Shown piece after piece: positions 1 to 5,775 of a stretch of DNA of 6,471 nucleotides; the stretch's first letter is position 1, and the number at the start of each line of letters is the position of its first letter. Where the stretch lies: the NCBI GenBank assembly GCA_027030605.1, contig JALVEV010000307.1:1-6471 (forward strand). The letters are read 5' to 3'. The translations under genes and the position numbers were made by a program. The notes beneath the pieces were generated by a model, which was not told the origin of the DNA, did not search any database, and worked only from the letters and a program-made list of their open reading frames with translations. This DNA is from Campylobacteraceae bacterium. GTDB lineage: Bacteria; Campylobacterota; Campylobacteria; Campylobacterales; Sulfurovaceae.

Positions 1-447
1 TGCTTTACTTAACAGCGTAGTTATATCAAAAAGAGGCTCCTCAAATGCCAAAATAAACTTAGCTCGAATATCTCGACAGTTCTCATAAAGAGCATTACAG
101 TCAGCCTCACTACCTGGGCTACACTTGTCAAAGATTTTTTTAACCCTTGTCTCTTTACCTTTACTTCCTGAAAGAGATAAAATGTTGAGACGGCTATTCA
201 TAGGAATATTCTCTCCAATATGTGAGAGCCACTCCTCTAATCTATCAACATTAGCACTACTCCATCGGTCACTCTTGTCAATTAGGACTACCCTTTTTAG
301 TGGACTTGGCTCATTTTTAAGGCACATGGTTTTTGCATCTACATCATAAGCTTTTGGTGTTAACTTATAAGCAAGAACAAATCCTAAAATACCCAAAAGA
401 AGCAATATTACAATAATCAATATACCCTTTATATCATCTCTACTCAT
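1..447 (-). CDS. Membrane-anchored VWA-like protein, partial (C-terminus beyond left edge)
   Basis: I read 149 open codons from the ATG at 447 to the window edge, so the protein is incomplete. The start overlaps the stop of the upstream gene as ATGA, and a GGGAG Shine-Dalgarno lies 8 bases ahead (456-460), which indicates translational coupling. One strongly hydrophobic segment spans about residues 8-27. A soluble domain follows, beginning with a hydrophobic strand and a D57-K-S59-D60 motif (VVLIDKSD) placed like the DxSxS metal site of von Willebrand A domains, but the last serine of the motif is shifted (S63). A later hydrophobic strand (about 87-92), a CSPG stretch (109-112) and four cysteines (C42, C109, C117, C124) are seen. 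Disulfides on the outer face of the membrane are possible. The VWA assignment is an inference from motif and strand pattern. I cannot name the family; the likely partner is the 476-residue membrane protein just upstream. Confidence 0.75.
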   Translation of the reverse strand, partial: MSRDDIKGILIIVILLLLGILGFVLAYKLTPKAYDVDAKTMCLKNEPSPLKRVVLIDKSDRWSSANVDRLEEWLSHIGENIPMNSRLNILSLSGSKGKETRVKKIFDKCSPGSEADCNALYENCRDIRAKFILAFEEPLFDITTLLSKA

Positions 448-1874
448 AACTCTATCTCCCTATTTTTTTTCACCTGTTGAAGTACTTTTTCAATATAGGC
501 ATTATCTAAATAACTATCTTTCATCTCTTCTAGCTTCTCCTCAAACCTCTCTTGATTCTCATAAAAGTTATCTATCTGCTCATTAATACGCTCTAACTCT
601 ATCTCAATAACTCTTTTAATACTTAACAACATATTGATATTGAGCTTATTGACTCTATCATCTACTATCTTTTTATAGTTAAAGGAGTCATCTTCACCAT
701 AAACAGACTCTATCCCTAAGCGATAATCTACTAAAATCTCTCTTCCTGTCTGAGAAGCTTTATGATAATAACGCTCATAAGTAGCAATAAATGCATCTAA
801 ATCTAATGCTAAAGCCTCTAGTTTATCTCTTGAATTCTCTAAATTTTCCATCATATTGTCAGACTTTCTCATGGTTACTGTGTAGAGTTCTCTCATTAAT
901 CTTCTTAGCTGTTTTTTTGCCTCTAAAAACTCATTATCCTTCTCTTTCCATTGACGATAGATAGCACCATACCCTGGATACTTGTCATCAAGTTTCATAC
1001 CTTTTATAATACTAAAGAGTGTAACAAGTAGCCCAATAGCCACTAAAATAAGGGATTCCATATCGTGTAATACAAAAGGGGTCTCAAGCATCGGTTTTAG
1101 TACTGCCCCTATCTGGACATGAGGATTGATTTGTAACACCTCTCTATAGTGGGCAATAAAAAGATGAATAAAAAAGATAAATAGCAACAAAATACTAAAA
1201 ATTGCCAATCCAATACGCCTTCTCCTTTGCACAACATGGTTTTTGTAACGTAAAACAAACCCTGCAATGGTCGAGAGAACGACATTGAAAAAGGAGGTAA
1301 TAAACCCAATAAAGACCCCACCAAGCAACCCTAAACTAGAGGCTTGACCAAAAAAGTAAGAGTTAGCCAACGCCTCTAAAAAGATAAATACAAAAATCCA
1401 AGCAAAGTGTAAAATATAACTTTTAGGATATTTTGCCTCTCTTTTAGTTATGTTATTCTCTTGGCGAAATCTATCTAACTCTTCTCGTAAGTTAACCCTC
1501 TCTTCCTGTTTCCTCTCCTCTTCATGAATAAATGCATCATGAATAAGTCCTGCTTTCTCTTTAAAAAAACGCTCTAGTTTAACAAAACTAGTAGCCTCTT
1601 TTGAGACCTTGTTAAGAAGAGTATTAACCTCTCTTTTAATCTCATTTGACTTTTTGATACCATAGGCATTGAGTCTTTTAATATACTCATTAATCTCATC
1701 TAGATACCCTATCTCATCACTAGTAAACTCTTTAATATCTTCTTTAGAGTGTTCAGACGCAAACTGCTCTCCTAAAACTTTTGGGTTAACTCCTTTAACT
1801 ATTTTGTCTCTCTCTATATAGCCAAAGTTATTGAGTAGTTCACCCTCTTTTGTCTCTTTAATACGCCATGCCAT
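444..1874 (-). CDS. 476-aa four-helix membrane protein with flanking coiled coils, unknown function
   Basis: This is a complete gene of 476 codons. The ATG at 1874 has an AGGA site five bases upstream (1880-1883) and an extended -10 promoter further up. The N-terminal third (about residues 55-145) is charged and helix-forming. Four hydrophobic segments follow at about 153-175, 181-208, 220-242 and 272-292, with basic stretches (RRRR at 217-220) between them. After the fourth comes a D-D-K-Y-P-G-Y-G motif (296-303), then a long charged, coiled-coil-like region to the C-terminus (about 310-476). No catalytic motif is visible. The layout of a membrane core with long cytoplasmic coils is loosely like MotA/ExbB-type stator proteins such as ZorA, but I see no MotA/ExbB signature and do not claim it. 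The last four bases overlap the next gene, which encodes a single-pass VWA-like protein, so the two probably form a membrane complex. Function is unknown. Confidence 0.85.
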   Translation of the reverse strand: MAWRIKETKEGELLNNFGYIERDKIVKGVNPKVLGEQFASEHSKEDIKEFTSDEIGYLDEINEYIKRLNAYGIKKSNEIKREVNTLLNKVSKEATSFVKLERFFKEKAGLIHDAFIHEEERKQEERVNLREELDRFRQENNITKREAKYPKSYILHFAWIFVFIFLEALANSYFFGQASSLGLLGGVFIGFITSFFNVVLSTIAGFVLRYKNHVVQRRRRIGLAIFSILLLFIFFIHLFIAHYREVLQINPHVQIGAVLKPMLETPFVLHDMESLILVAIGLLVTLFSIIKGMKLDDKYPGYGAIYRQWKEKDNEFLEAKKQLRRLMRELYTVTMRKSDNMMENLENSRDKLEALALDLDAFIATYERYYHKASQTGREILVDYRLGIESVYGEDDSFNYKKIVDDRVNKLNINMLLSIKRVIEIELERINEQIDNFYENQERFEEKLEEMKDSYLDNAYIEKVLQQVKKNREIEL

Positions 1875-1879
1875 GCTTT

Positions 1880-1916
1880 TCCTAATGTTTCAACATTTTT
1901 AAGGAACATTATAACA
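1880..1916 (-). promoter_or_regulatory. Extended -10 promoter and RBS of the 476-aa membrane protein gene
   Basis: Reading the minus strand, TGTTATAAT (1916 to 1908) is a perfect extended -10 element with no obvious -35. Transcription would start near 1901, giving a leader of about 26 bases with AGGA at 1883-1880. Between the start and the RBS lies a short dyad, AATGTT/AACATT with a two-base centre (1884-1897), which could be a small hairpin or binding site. The promoter means this operon need not depend on yraN transcription. Confidence 0.6.
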
Positions 1917-1956
1917 AAATAAGTTAGAAGAAACTATCAAAAAACGAGTATAATCA

Positions 1957-2301
1957 CTACATTGTAACATTCTCTAAGAATTCAACCTCTCCCCAACGCA
2001 CCAAAATTAAATCTATAGAGAACTCAACATCTAATCTTTTTGACTTCATATAGTAGTAAGCAGAGTTAATTACCTTTCGCTGTTTTGCAGGGGTAAAGTT
2101 ATAGATAGGGTCAAAGTCTGCTTGTGCAGATTTCACCTCTATAAAGTGCATCACATTATCACGAAGAGCTATAATATCTATCTCCCCTAATTTTCGAGCA
2201 TAATAGTTACGCTCCAAAACAAAGAACCCCTCAGCTTCTAAAAACTCTATCGCCAACTCTTCATTCTGATTTCCAATAATTGTATTTAACTCATGTCGCA
2301 T
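1957..2301 (-). CDS. yraN: YraN/UPF0102 family endonuclease-like protein
   Basis: The gene encodes 114 residues, the usual length of the YraN (UPF0102) family. Members have a PD-(D/E)xK nuclease fold related to Holliday-junction resolvases; the cellular role is not settled. The core is intact: a helix with E14/E15 at the N-terminus (residues 10-24), G39-E40-I41-D42 followed by two hydrophobic residues, and E55-V-K57 at the family spacing. A helix with K/R residues (about 69-82) and a final strand with D95-L-I-L complete the fold. The ATG at 2301 has a clear GGAG seven bases upstream. The gene ends 82 bases before the membrane-protein gene, which has its own promoter, so a shared function is not implied. 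The family is confidently recognised; activity in this organism is inferred. Confidence 0.92.
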   Translation of the reverse strand: MRHELNTIIGNQNEELAIEFLEAEGFFVLERNYYARKLGEIDIIALRDNVMHFIEVKSAQADFDPIYNFTPAKQRKVINSAYYYMKSKRLDVEFSIDLILVRWGEVEFLENVTM

Positions 2302-2330
2302 AGGGGAACTCCTTTTTTATTTCAATTATA
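2302..2330 (-). promoter_or_regulatory. Probable yraN promoter and RBS
   Basis: On the minus strand a perfect TATAAT (2330 to 2325) sits about 23 bases ahead of the ATG, so the leader would be about 17 bases and contain AAGGAG. A TTGACA at 2365-2360 is 29 bases from the -10, too far to be its -35. The surrounding 2331-2400 is almost pure A/T, as is common upstream of promoters in this type of genome. Confidence 0.5.
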
Positions 2331-2405
2331 CGTAAAAAAGATTAAAAATAGAAAAAATATGTCAAATTGTTATATTTTTTAAATAAGTTAAATAATAATT
2401 TTTTT

Positions 2406-2443
2406 TGTTATAATTTGTTTTTATTTTTAACTATATTGGAGAG
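2406..2443 (+). promoter_or_regulatory. Extended -10 promoter and RBS of the secreted PKD-like protein gene
   Basis: TGTTATAAT (2406-2414) is a perfect extended -10, the same nine bases used ahead of the 476-residue membrane protein gene. A start near 2421 gives a leader of about 27 bases containing GGAGAG at 2438-2443, four bases before the ATG at 2448. This places the true start at 2448. An upstream in-frame ATG at 2367 lies ahead of the promoter and has no RBS. Confidence 0.6.
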
Positions 2444-2447
2444 AATC

Positions 2448-3341
2448 ATGTACAAAAAATTATATATTTATATATTTTTTTATAGCTTATTTATAACCCC
2501 TCTTTTCGCTTTTTCAATTGAAGCAGGAGAGGATCAAAACATTACATTAGGAGAGGTAGCTACTCTAGAAGCAACCGTTTCAGCAGATATAAACAGTGAT
2601 GCATTAGTCTGGAAAATAAACGATGACACTTATGCTACAGGGAAAATCTTCTATTTCTATCCTACAGAGATAGGGACATACCCTATACAACTATTTTATC
2701 AAGGTAACGAAGAAGATAATTTAACAGTCAATGTCACTAATGCTCTTGATACAGAGACAAGTATCTCTAAATTTTCAGTGAACAATAAGTGTATGCAAGT
2801 AAAAATTGTGAGTGGGAAAGGTCATAGTCCATCGTATATTTATCTTAAAGTGGAAGAGCAACCAGAACAACTTTTAGCCATAGAAGATAGTGAATATGGA
2901 GGACGCTTTCATACTATTAACTCTCCAAAGATAATTGCACTACAAGATGGTGGATATTCTGTTTTTTGGTTGGTTTATAGTCAAATGAGGGATGAAGCTT
3001 TACGTATGTCAAGATTTGATAGTAATGGAAACATGGTTGTCAATAATAAACTTTTAGAAACATTTGACCCAGCAGGAAGTAATGTAACAATCACCCAATT
3101 AAGCAATCAAAATTATATTGTAAGTCAATGTAGAGTATATCGTTCACTTCGTATTCGTATTTATGATTACACCTCAAATAGTAAATTATATGAACTTCAT
3201 CCTAGCCTATCACCTTCCCGCCCTTGTAACCGTCATGAGAAGACTAAGATTATGCCTATATCAAACAATACATTTGTCTTTTCAGCCGATAATCAACTTT
3301 GGCACTTTGATAATCAAGGAAATGAGATTCCATTTAATTAA
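2448..3341 (+). CDS. Secreted protein with PKD/Ig-like domain and propeller-like repeats
   Basis: From the ATG at 2448 the product is 297 residues. It begins with a signal peptide: two lysines, a long aromatic/hydrophobic core and a cleavage-like 'PLFA-FS' near residue 21. Residues about 25-100 form one PKD/Ig-like beta-sandwich, recognised by the 'AGEDQNITLGE' opening typical of PKD domains, the conserved W, and the final 'G-x-Y-x-I-x-L-x-Y' strand. The rest contains at least three repeat-like units pairing a hydrophobic strand with a 'F-D-x-x-G-N' or 'Y-D-Y-x-S-N' turn ('RFDSNGN', 'IYDYTSN', 'HFDNQGN'), suggestive of a beta-propeller. Three units are fewer than a full propeller needs, and the protein stops just after the last turn, so it may be C-terminally truncated. 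A surface or periplasmic binding role is inferred; no catalytic site is seen. The gene stands alone between yraN (divergent) and the TPR gene (convergent). Confidence 0.8.
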   Translation: MYKKLYIYIFFYSLFITPLFAFSIEAGEDQNITLGEVATLEATVSADINSDALVWKINDDTYATGKIFYFYPTEIGTYPIQLFYQGNEEDNLTVNVTNALDTETSISKFSVNNKCMQVKIVSGKGHSPSYIYLKVEEQPEQLLAIEDSEYGGRFHTINSPKIIALQDGGYSVFWLVYSQMRDEALRMSRFDSNGNMVVNNKLLETFDPAGSNVTITQLSNQNYIVSQCRVYRSLRIRIYDYTSNSKLYELHPSLSPSRPCNRHEKTKIMPISNNTFVFSADNQLWHFDNQGNEIPFN

Positions 3342-3363
3342 CTGGTGATATATTATTGCATTA

Positions 3364-3380
3364 TCTCCTATTTTAGGAGA
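3364..3380 (+). terminator. Hairpin after the PKD-like gene, possible weak terminator
   Basis: TCTCCTA (3364-3370), a three-base loop and TAGGAGA (3374-3380) form a perfect 7-bp stem 23 bases after the stop codon. A weak T-rich stretch (ATTTTG, 3384-3389) follows on the plus strand. The minus strand has no T-run after the stem. It could terminate plus-strand transcription, but the T-tract is poor. Confidence 0.4.
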
Positions 3381-3390
3381 ACTATTTTGT

Positions 3391-3427
3391 CCATAGGCTT
3401 TACTTGAAAGAGTGGAGTAACCTATGG
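3391..3427. repeat. 37-bp inverted repeat abutting the stop codon of the TPR gene
   Basis: CCATAGG (3391-3397) is the exact reverse complement of CCTATGG (3421-3427). Inside it, TTACT (3400-3404) pairs with AGTAA (3416-3420) after a two-base bulge, making a 12-bp stem around an 11-base loop. Neither strand has a T-run after it, so it is not a standard intrinsic terminator. It touches the TGA of the TPR gene (3428-3430) exactly. It may be an mRNA 3'-end stabilising hairpin or a mobile-element scar. Confidence 0.55.
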
Positions 3428-4360
3428 TCAGTCTAAAAATACTTTAAAAATAAACCTTTTTAAAAAAATAAGCAAAATCCCTAAAAGTGCAATAAACACA
3501 ACAGTTATACTTACTTCCCAAATTGTATTAGGGTTATCCAATAAAGCAAGATAGTATGACAATGAATGATGTTCAATAATATCTTCATAATAAGCTCTTT
3601 TCTCTTCCAAAAGCTTAGGATTTGCAAAACCATAAAGTTTGGCTAACTCTAAATATTTTAACCCCTCTTCTACCGTTGAGAGTTGTGCTTCTATTCTAGC
3701 AAGTGCATATAGTAAATCAGCGACTATCTGTTCTTTAGGTTTAACAAAAACAAGACGTTCACTTAGTTGATAACCTAACGCTTTTTGTATATCTGAAATA
3801 GTATGTGTTTGATTGTCTATGGTAATGTTGTCATCTAAATTAAACTTTTCAGGTAGAGGAATAGCCCTTTTTGTTTGTAAAAAGTCTTTATTTTGACGCT
3901 CTTCTATTTTGAGTTTTAAAATAAGTTGATGTAACCACTCTGTACCATAGTGAGAGTTGGCATCTCTTTTTATTCCTTCGGCTATCCACTTTAATGCTTT
4001 TTCATTCTCTCCATTAAGCTCATAGGCTGTACCAAGATTTGAAGCTATAGAGTACTTATTAGGGTGGCGTTGATTTAGCTCTAAAAGTTTTTTAATGGAC
4101 TCCTCATACTTACCTTGAAGCATTAAAATAACAGCATCATCTTCACTTAACTCATCAACTGATACTTTTTTATCTTTTCTCTCTTCTAATATATCTTTTA
4201 GTTTCGTTTTAGGAGACTCCTCTTCAATAGTCCTCTTAAGTCTACTCCAAAAGAAATCTCCAGCACCTTGATACTTATGCTCTCCATCAATTGTAGTACC
4301 ATTAATCCATATACAAGAGAAGAGATAAACAGGTAGTAAAAGTAGTATTATTTTTTTCAT
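3428..4360 (-). CDS. TPR-containing lipoprotein-like protein with C-terminal membrane helix
   Basis: The product is 310 residues. The N-terminus is a lipoprotein-type signal (MKK, a leucine-rich core, then L13-F-S-C16); the phenylalanine at -2 is unusual, so lipidation is likely but not certain. Residues about 73-135 match tetratricopeptide repeats ('G-K-Y-E-E-S-I-K', then 'N-L-G-T-A-Y-E-L-N-G'), followed by a 'H-Y-G-T-E-W-L-H' stretch (137-144) that I recall from other unnamed TPR proteins. A second helical-repeat region is at about 210-247. Residues 280-303 form a transmembrane helix, followed by a basic tail. If both ends are used, the protein is tethered twice, with its repeats in the periplasm. 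TPRs bind other proteins; the partner is unknown. The ATG at 4360 has AAGGA six bases upstream. The ATPase gene lies 54 bases upstream on the same strand with no terminator between. Confidence 0.82.
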   Translation of the reverse strand: MKKIILLLLPVYLFSCIWINGTTIDGEHKYQGAGDFFWSRLKRTIEEESPKTKLKDILEERKDKKVSVDELSEDDAVILMLQGKYEESIKKLLELNQRHPNKYSIASNLGTAYELNGENEKALKWIAEGIKRDANSHYGTEWLHQLILKLKIEERQNKDFLQTKRAIPLPEKFNLDDNITIDNQTHTISDIQKALGYQLSERLVFVKPKEQIVADLLYALARIEAQLSTVEEGLKYLELAKLYGFANPKLLEEKRAYYEDIIEHHSLSYYLALLDNPNTIWEVSITVVFIALLGILLIFLKRFIFKVFLD

Positions 4361-4377
4361 TGTGTTCCTTTACTTTA

Positions 4378-4383
4378 ATTATA
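4378..4383 (-). promoter_or_regulatory. Possible -10 box ahead of the TPR gene
   Basis: TATAAT on the minus strand (4383 to 4378) in the 54-base gap after the ATPase gene is a perfect -10 hexamer. It would start transcription only about 10 bases before the ATG, leaving barely enough leader for the AAGGA site. It may therefore be chance in AT-rich DNA, with the TPR gene read from the ATPase promoter. Confidence 0.25.
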
Positions 4384-4414
4384 TATCAAAACTGTCGAGT
4401 AAAACCAATAATTA

Positions 4415-5575
4415 CTATAGCAATATAAAATCCCCAACCCCATTAACAACCCTCTTCTCTTTTGCCTCAAATGCATCAAAAAGCTTTTGTTGCTTCTTAT
4501 TTAGCACAGAGTTATACTTCGCTTCAATTAAGAGTCCATCTTCGGTTATAAAATCCAGTTCAATTCCATCAACATAGAGATAACTTGGATTTCTATTTTT
4601 AAGTTTCAAATAGATTAAGTTTTCAAAAATAGCTCCTTTATCTCTATATCCTGTTACAACATTTCGTAACCCAACATCAGAAGCGTAAATCTTTTTAGCA
4701 CTCTTTAGCTGTTTGTTAAGTTTGCCATGTTTCATCATGCTATAGATAAGATAGGTTTCTTCAAAATAGTAAAAATAGCGTCTAGCAGAGTCCACACTAA
4801 TCTCTAAAATATTAGCCAACTTATTAAAAGTCAAGAGTTTTCCACTTCGCTCCATAAGCAGTTTGTAAAAGTCTTTAACCACTTGTCCATTACGAATATT
4901 ATAGTGGGCAATAATATCTTTAGTAATAATATTATCAATCAAGTTTTGCAAGTAACTTACATCTCCTGTCAAAACATACTCAGGCATTCCCCCATCTTGC
5001 ATATACTCCTCAAAATAACTCTCATAGAGGTGTGCATCTGCTCTTTTAATACAAATCTCTTTAAACTGTAAATACTCATTAAAATCTAAAGGCATAACTT
5101 CAATGGTACGTTGTCGCCCTGTTAAATAGGCATTACTATCTTTAAGCAGTGAAGCCGAAGAGCTAGAAGCAAAGATTTTCATATTTTCTAAATCATAGAA
5201 GTTTTTCAACTCTTGTTGATAGTTTTTTTTGCTTGTTACCTCATCTAAAAAGAGATACACCTTTTGAGCAGAGCTTAGTTTATGAATTTTACGGTATTCG
5301 TTGACTATCTCAGCTATGGAGTACGTATCTAAGGCATAGAGGTCTAATGAGATATAAAATATAAATTTAGGGTCAACACCATGCTCTTGAATAAGCTGTG
5401 CAATAAAGTTTTTCATAAGTGAACTTTTCCCTACACGTCTTAGCCCTGTCAAAAAAACAATGTCAGGGTTAGCTAAAACCTCATGAAGTTGAGTCAAATA
5501 GCTCTCACGTTCATAACCTTTAAAAGAGAACTCTTCCTCCCACCAAGGGTTAGATTTATAAAGTATTGCTTCCAT
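4415..5575 (-). CDS. AAA-family ATPase with DUF4143 C-terminal domain
   Basis: This complete 386-residue protein is of normal length for the AAA_14/DUF4143 family of stand-alone ATPases. Walker A is GLRRVGKSS (44-52, with K50 and S51). Walker B is VYLFLDE (106-112, with D111 and E112). A hydrophobic strand ending in a serine run (FASSSSAS, about 135-142) and 'L-T-G-R-Q' (about 151-155) fit the sensor and arginine region. A winged-helix-like stretch lies at about 248-280. The C-terminal DUF4143 part holds E339-x-D341 and E351-A-K353, spaced like a PD-(D/E)xK nuclease core. Such proteins are common in anaerobes and epsilonproteobacteria and often sit alone; their biological role is not settled. 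The ATG at 5575 has an AGGA site. A perfect dyad at 5607-5625 overlaps the likely promoter, suggesting regulated expression. All key residues look intact. Confidence 0.9.
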   Translation of the reverse strand: MEAILYKSNPWWEEEFSFKGYERESYLTQLHEVLANPDIVFLTGLRRVGKSSLMKNFIAQLIQEHGVDPKFIFYISLDLYALDTYSIAEIVNEYRKIHKLSSAQKVYLFLDEVTSKKNYQQELKNFYDLENMKIFASSSSASLLKDSNAYLTGRQRTIEVMPLDFNEYLQFKEICIKRADAHLYESYFEEYMQDGGMPEYVLTGDVSYLQNLIDNIITKDIIAHYNIRNGQVVKDFYKLLMERSGKLLTFNKLANILEISVDSARRYFYYFEETYLIYSMMKHGKLNKQLKSAKKIYASDVGLRNVVTGYRDKGAIFENLIYLKLKNRNPSYLYVDGIELDFITEDGLLIEAKYNSVLNKKQQKLFDAFEAKEKRVVNGVGDFILL

Positions 5576-5604
5576 TTTTATCCTATCTTATAAAATATAG
5601 ATAT

Positions 5605-5625
5605 AGTATACGATATTATCGTATA
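5605..5625 (-). promoter_or_regulatory. Perfect 19-bp dyad overlapping the likely -10 box of the ATPase gene
   Basis: TATACGATA (5607-5615), one central base, and TATCGTATA (5617-5625) form an uninterrupted 9+1+9 inverted repeat. On the minus strand TATACT (5610 to 5605) is a five-of-six match to a -10 box, with a start near 5598 and a leader of about 22 bases before the ATG at 5575. A repressor bound to the dyad would cover this promoter. Beside it is a tandem ATATAG pair (5595-5606). No regulator gene is visible nearby; self-regulation through the ATPase's winged-helix-like region is a guess. Confidence 0.5.
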
Positions 5626-5705
5626 TAAAGTGCTTATTTTGTTTGATATTAGTTTTTTGTTTTTATTCTCTTTTGCTAACTTTTCAGTTGTAAAAACACC
5701 TAAAA
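5626..5705. other. Gene-free AT-rich stretch between ATPase promoter and IS-like end
   Basis: I see no convincing gene, RNA or repeat here. On the minus strand a frame without a start codon is open across the region and rich in lysine and asparagine, as expected for any AT-rich DNA. If the adjoining hairpin is a true IS200/IS605 right end, the first 16-20 bases here (from 5705 downward) would occupy the guide position of an omega-RNA. Confidence 0.4.
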
Positions 5706-5775
5706 TTGACAACTCCACCCCCTAAAGAGAGGTGGATTCTTCTGAACTCCCAACTAAGGTTAGGATATTTAAAAT
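5706..5775 (-). mobile_element. IS200/IS605-like right-end remnant
   Basis: Reading the minus strand, TCCACCTC (5736-5729), loop TCTTTAG and GGGGTGGA (5721-5714) form an 8-bp stem with one T-G wobble. Four bases later comes TCAA (5709-5706). A hairpin with a CTTTAG-type loop followed closely by TCAA is what right ends of IS200/IS605 elements look like; in IS608 TCAA is the right cleavage site. A second, weaker hairpin precedes it (CCTAA 5764-5760 with TTGGG 5753-5749). A TTAC (5779-5776), the IS608-type target, lies just before the proposed left limit, which would make a 70-base element, but that limit is speculative. No tnpA or tnpB is present in the window. Confidence 0.42.

Noticed and set aside
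125..349. Plus-strand open frame within the left-edge gene
   Set aside because: It is antisense to the VWA-like gene, lacks a ribosome site and has no recognisable protein character.
1109..1324. Second minus-strand frame within the membrane protein gene
   Set aside because: Its hydrophobic character mirrors the real transmembrane codons in the other frame; there is no independent start signal.
444..1874. Zorya-type ZorA (MotA/ExbB-like) assignment for the membrane protein
   Set aside because: The topology is only loosely similar: no MotA/ExbB motif is visible and the visible part of the partner gene shows no OmpA-like domain.
2360..2365. TTGACA -35 box for yraN
   Set aside because: It is 29 bases from the TATAAT, far outside the usual 16-18 base spacing.
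2367..2447. N-terminal extension of the PKD-like protein from an ATG at 2367
   Set aside because: No ribosome site precedes 2367, the extension lies across the extended -10 promoter, and it would bury the signal peptide. The ATG at 2448 has GGAGAG and begins a normal signal sequence.
4362..5071. Plus-strand open frames opposite the ATPase gene
   Set aside because: Both lie antisense to a well-supported gene with intact ATPase motifs and have low-complexity serine- or isoleucine-rich translations.
5626..5730. Start-less lysine-rich minus-strand frame between the IS-like end and the ATPase
   Set aside because: It has no start codon and a composition expected by chance in AT-rich DNA; it also runs through the promoter dyad.
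5714..5736. Intrinsic terminator at the GGTGGA/TCCACC hairpin
   Set aside because: No T-run follows the stem directly on either strand; the loop and following TCAA fit an IS200/IS605 right end better.
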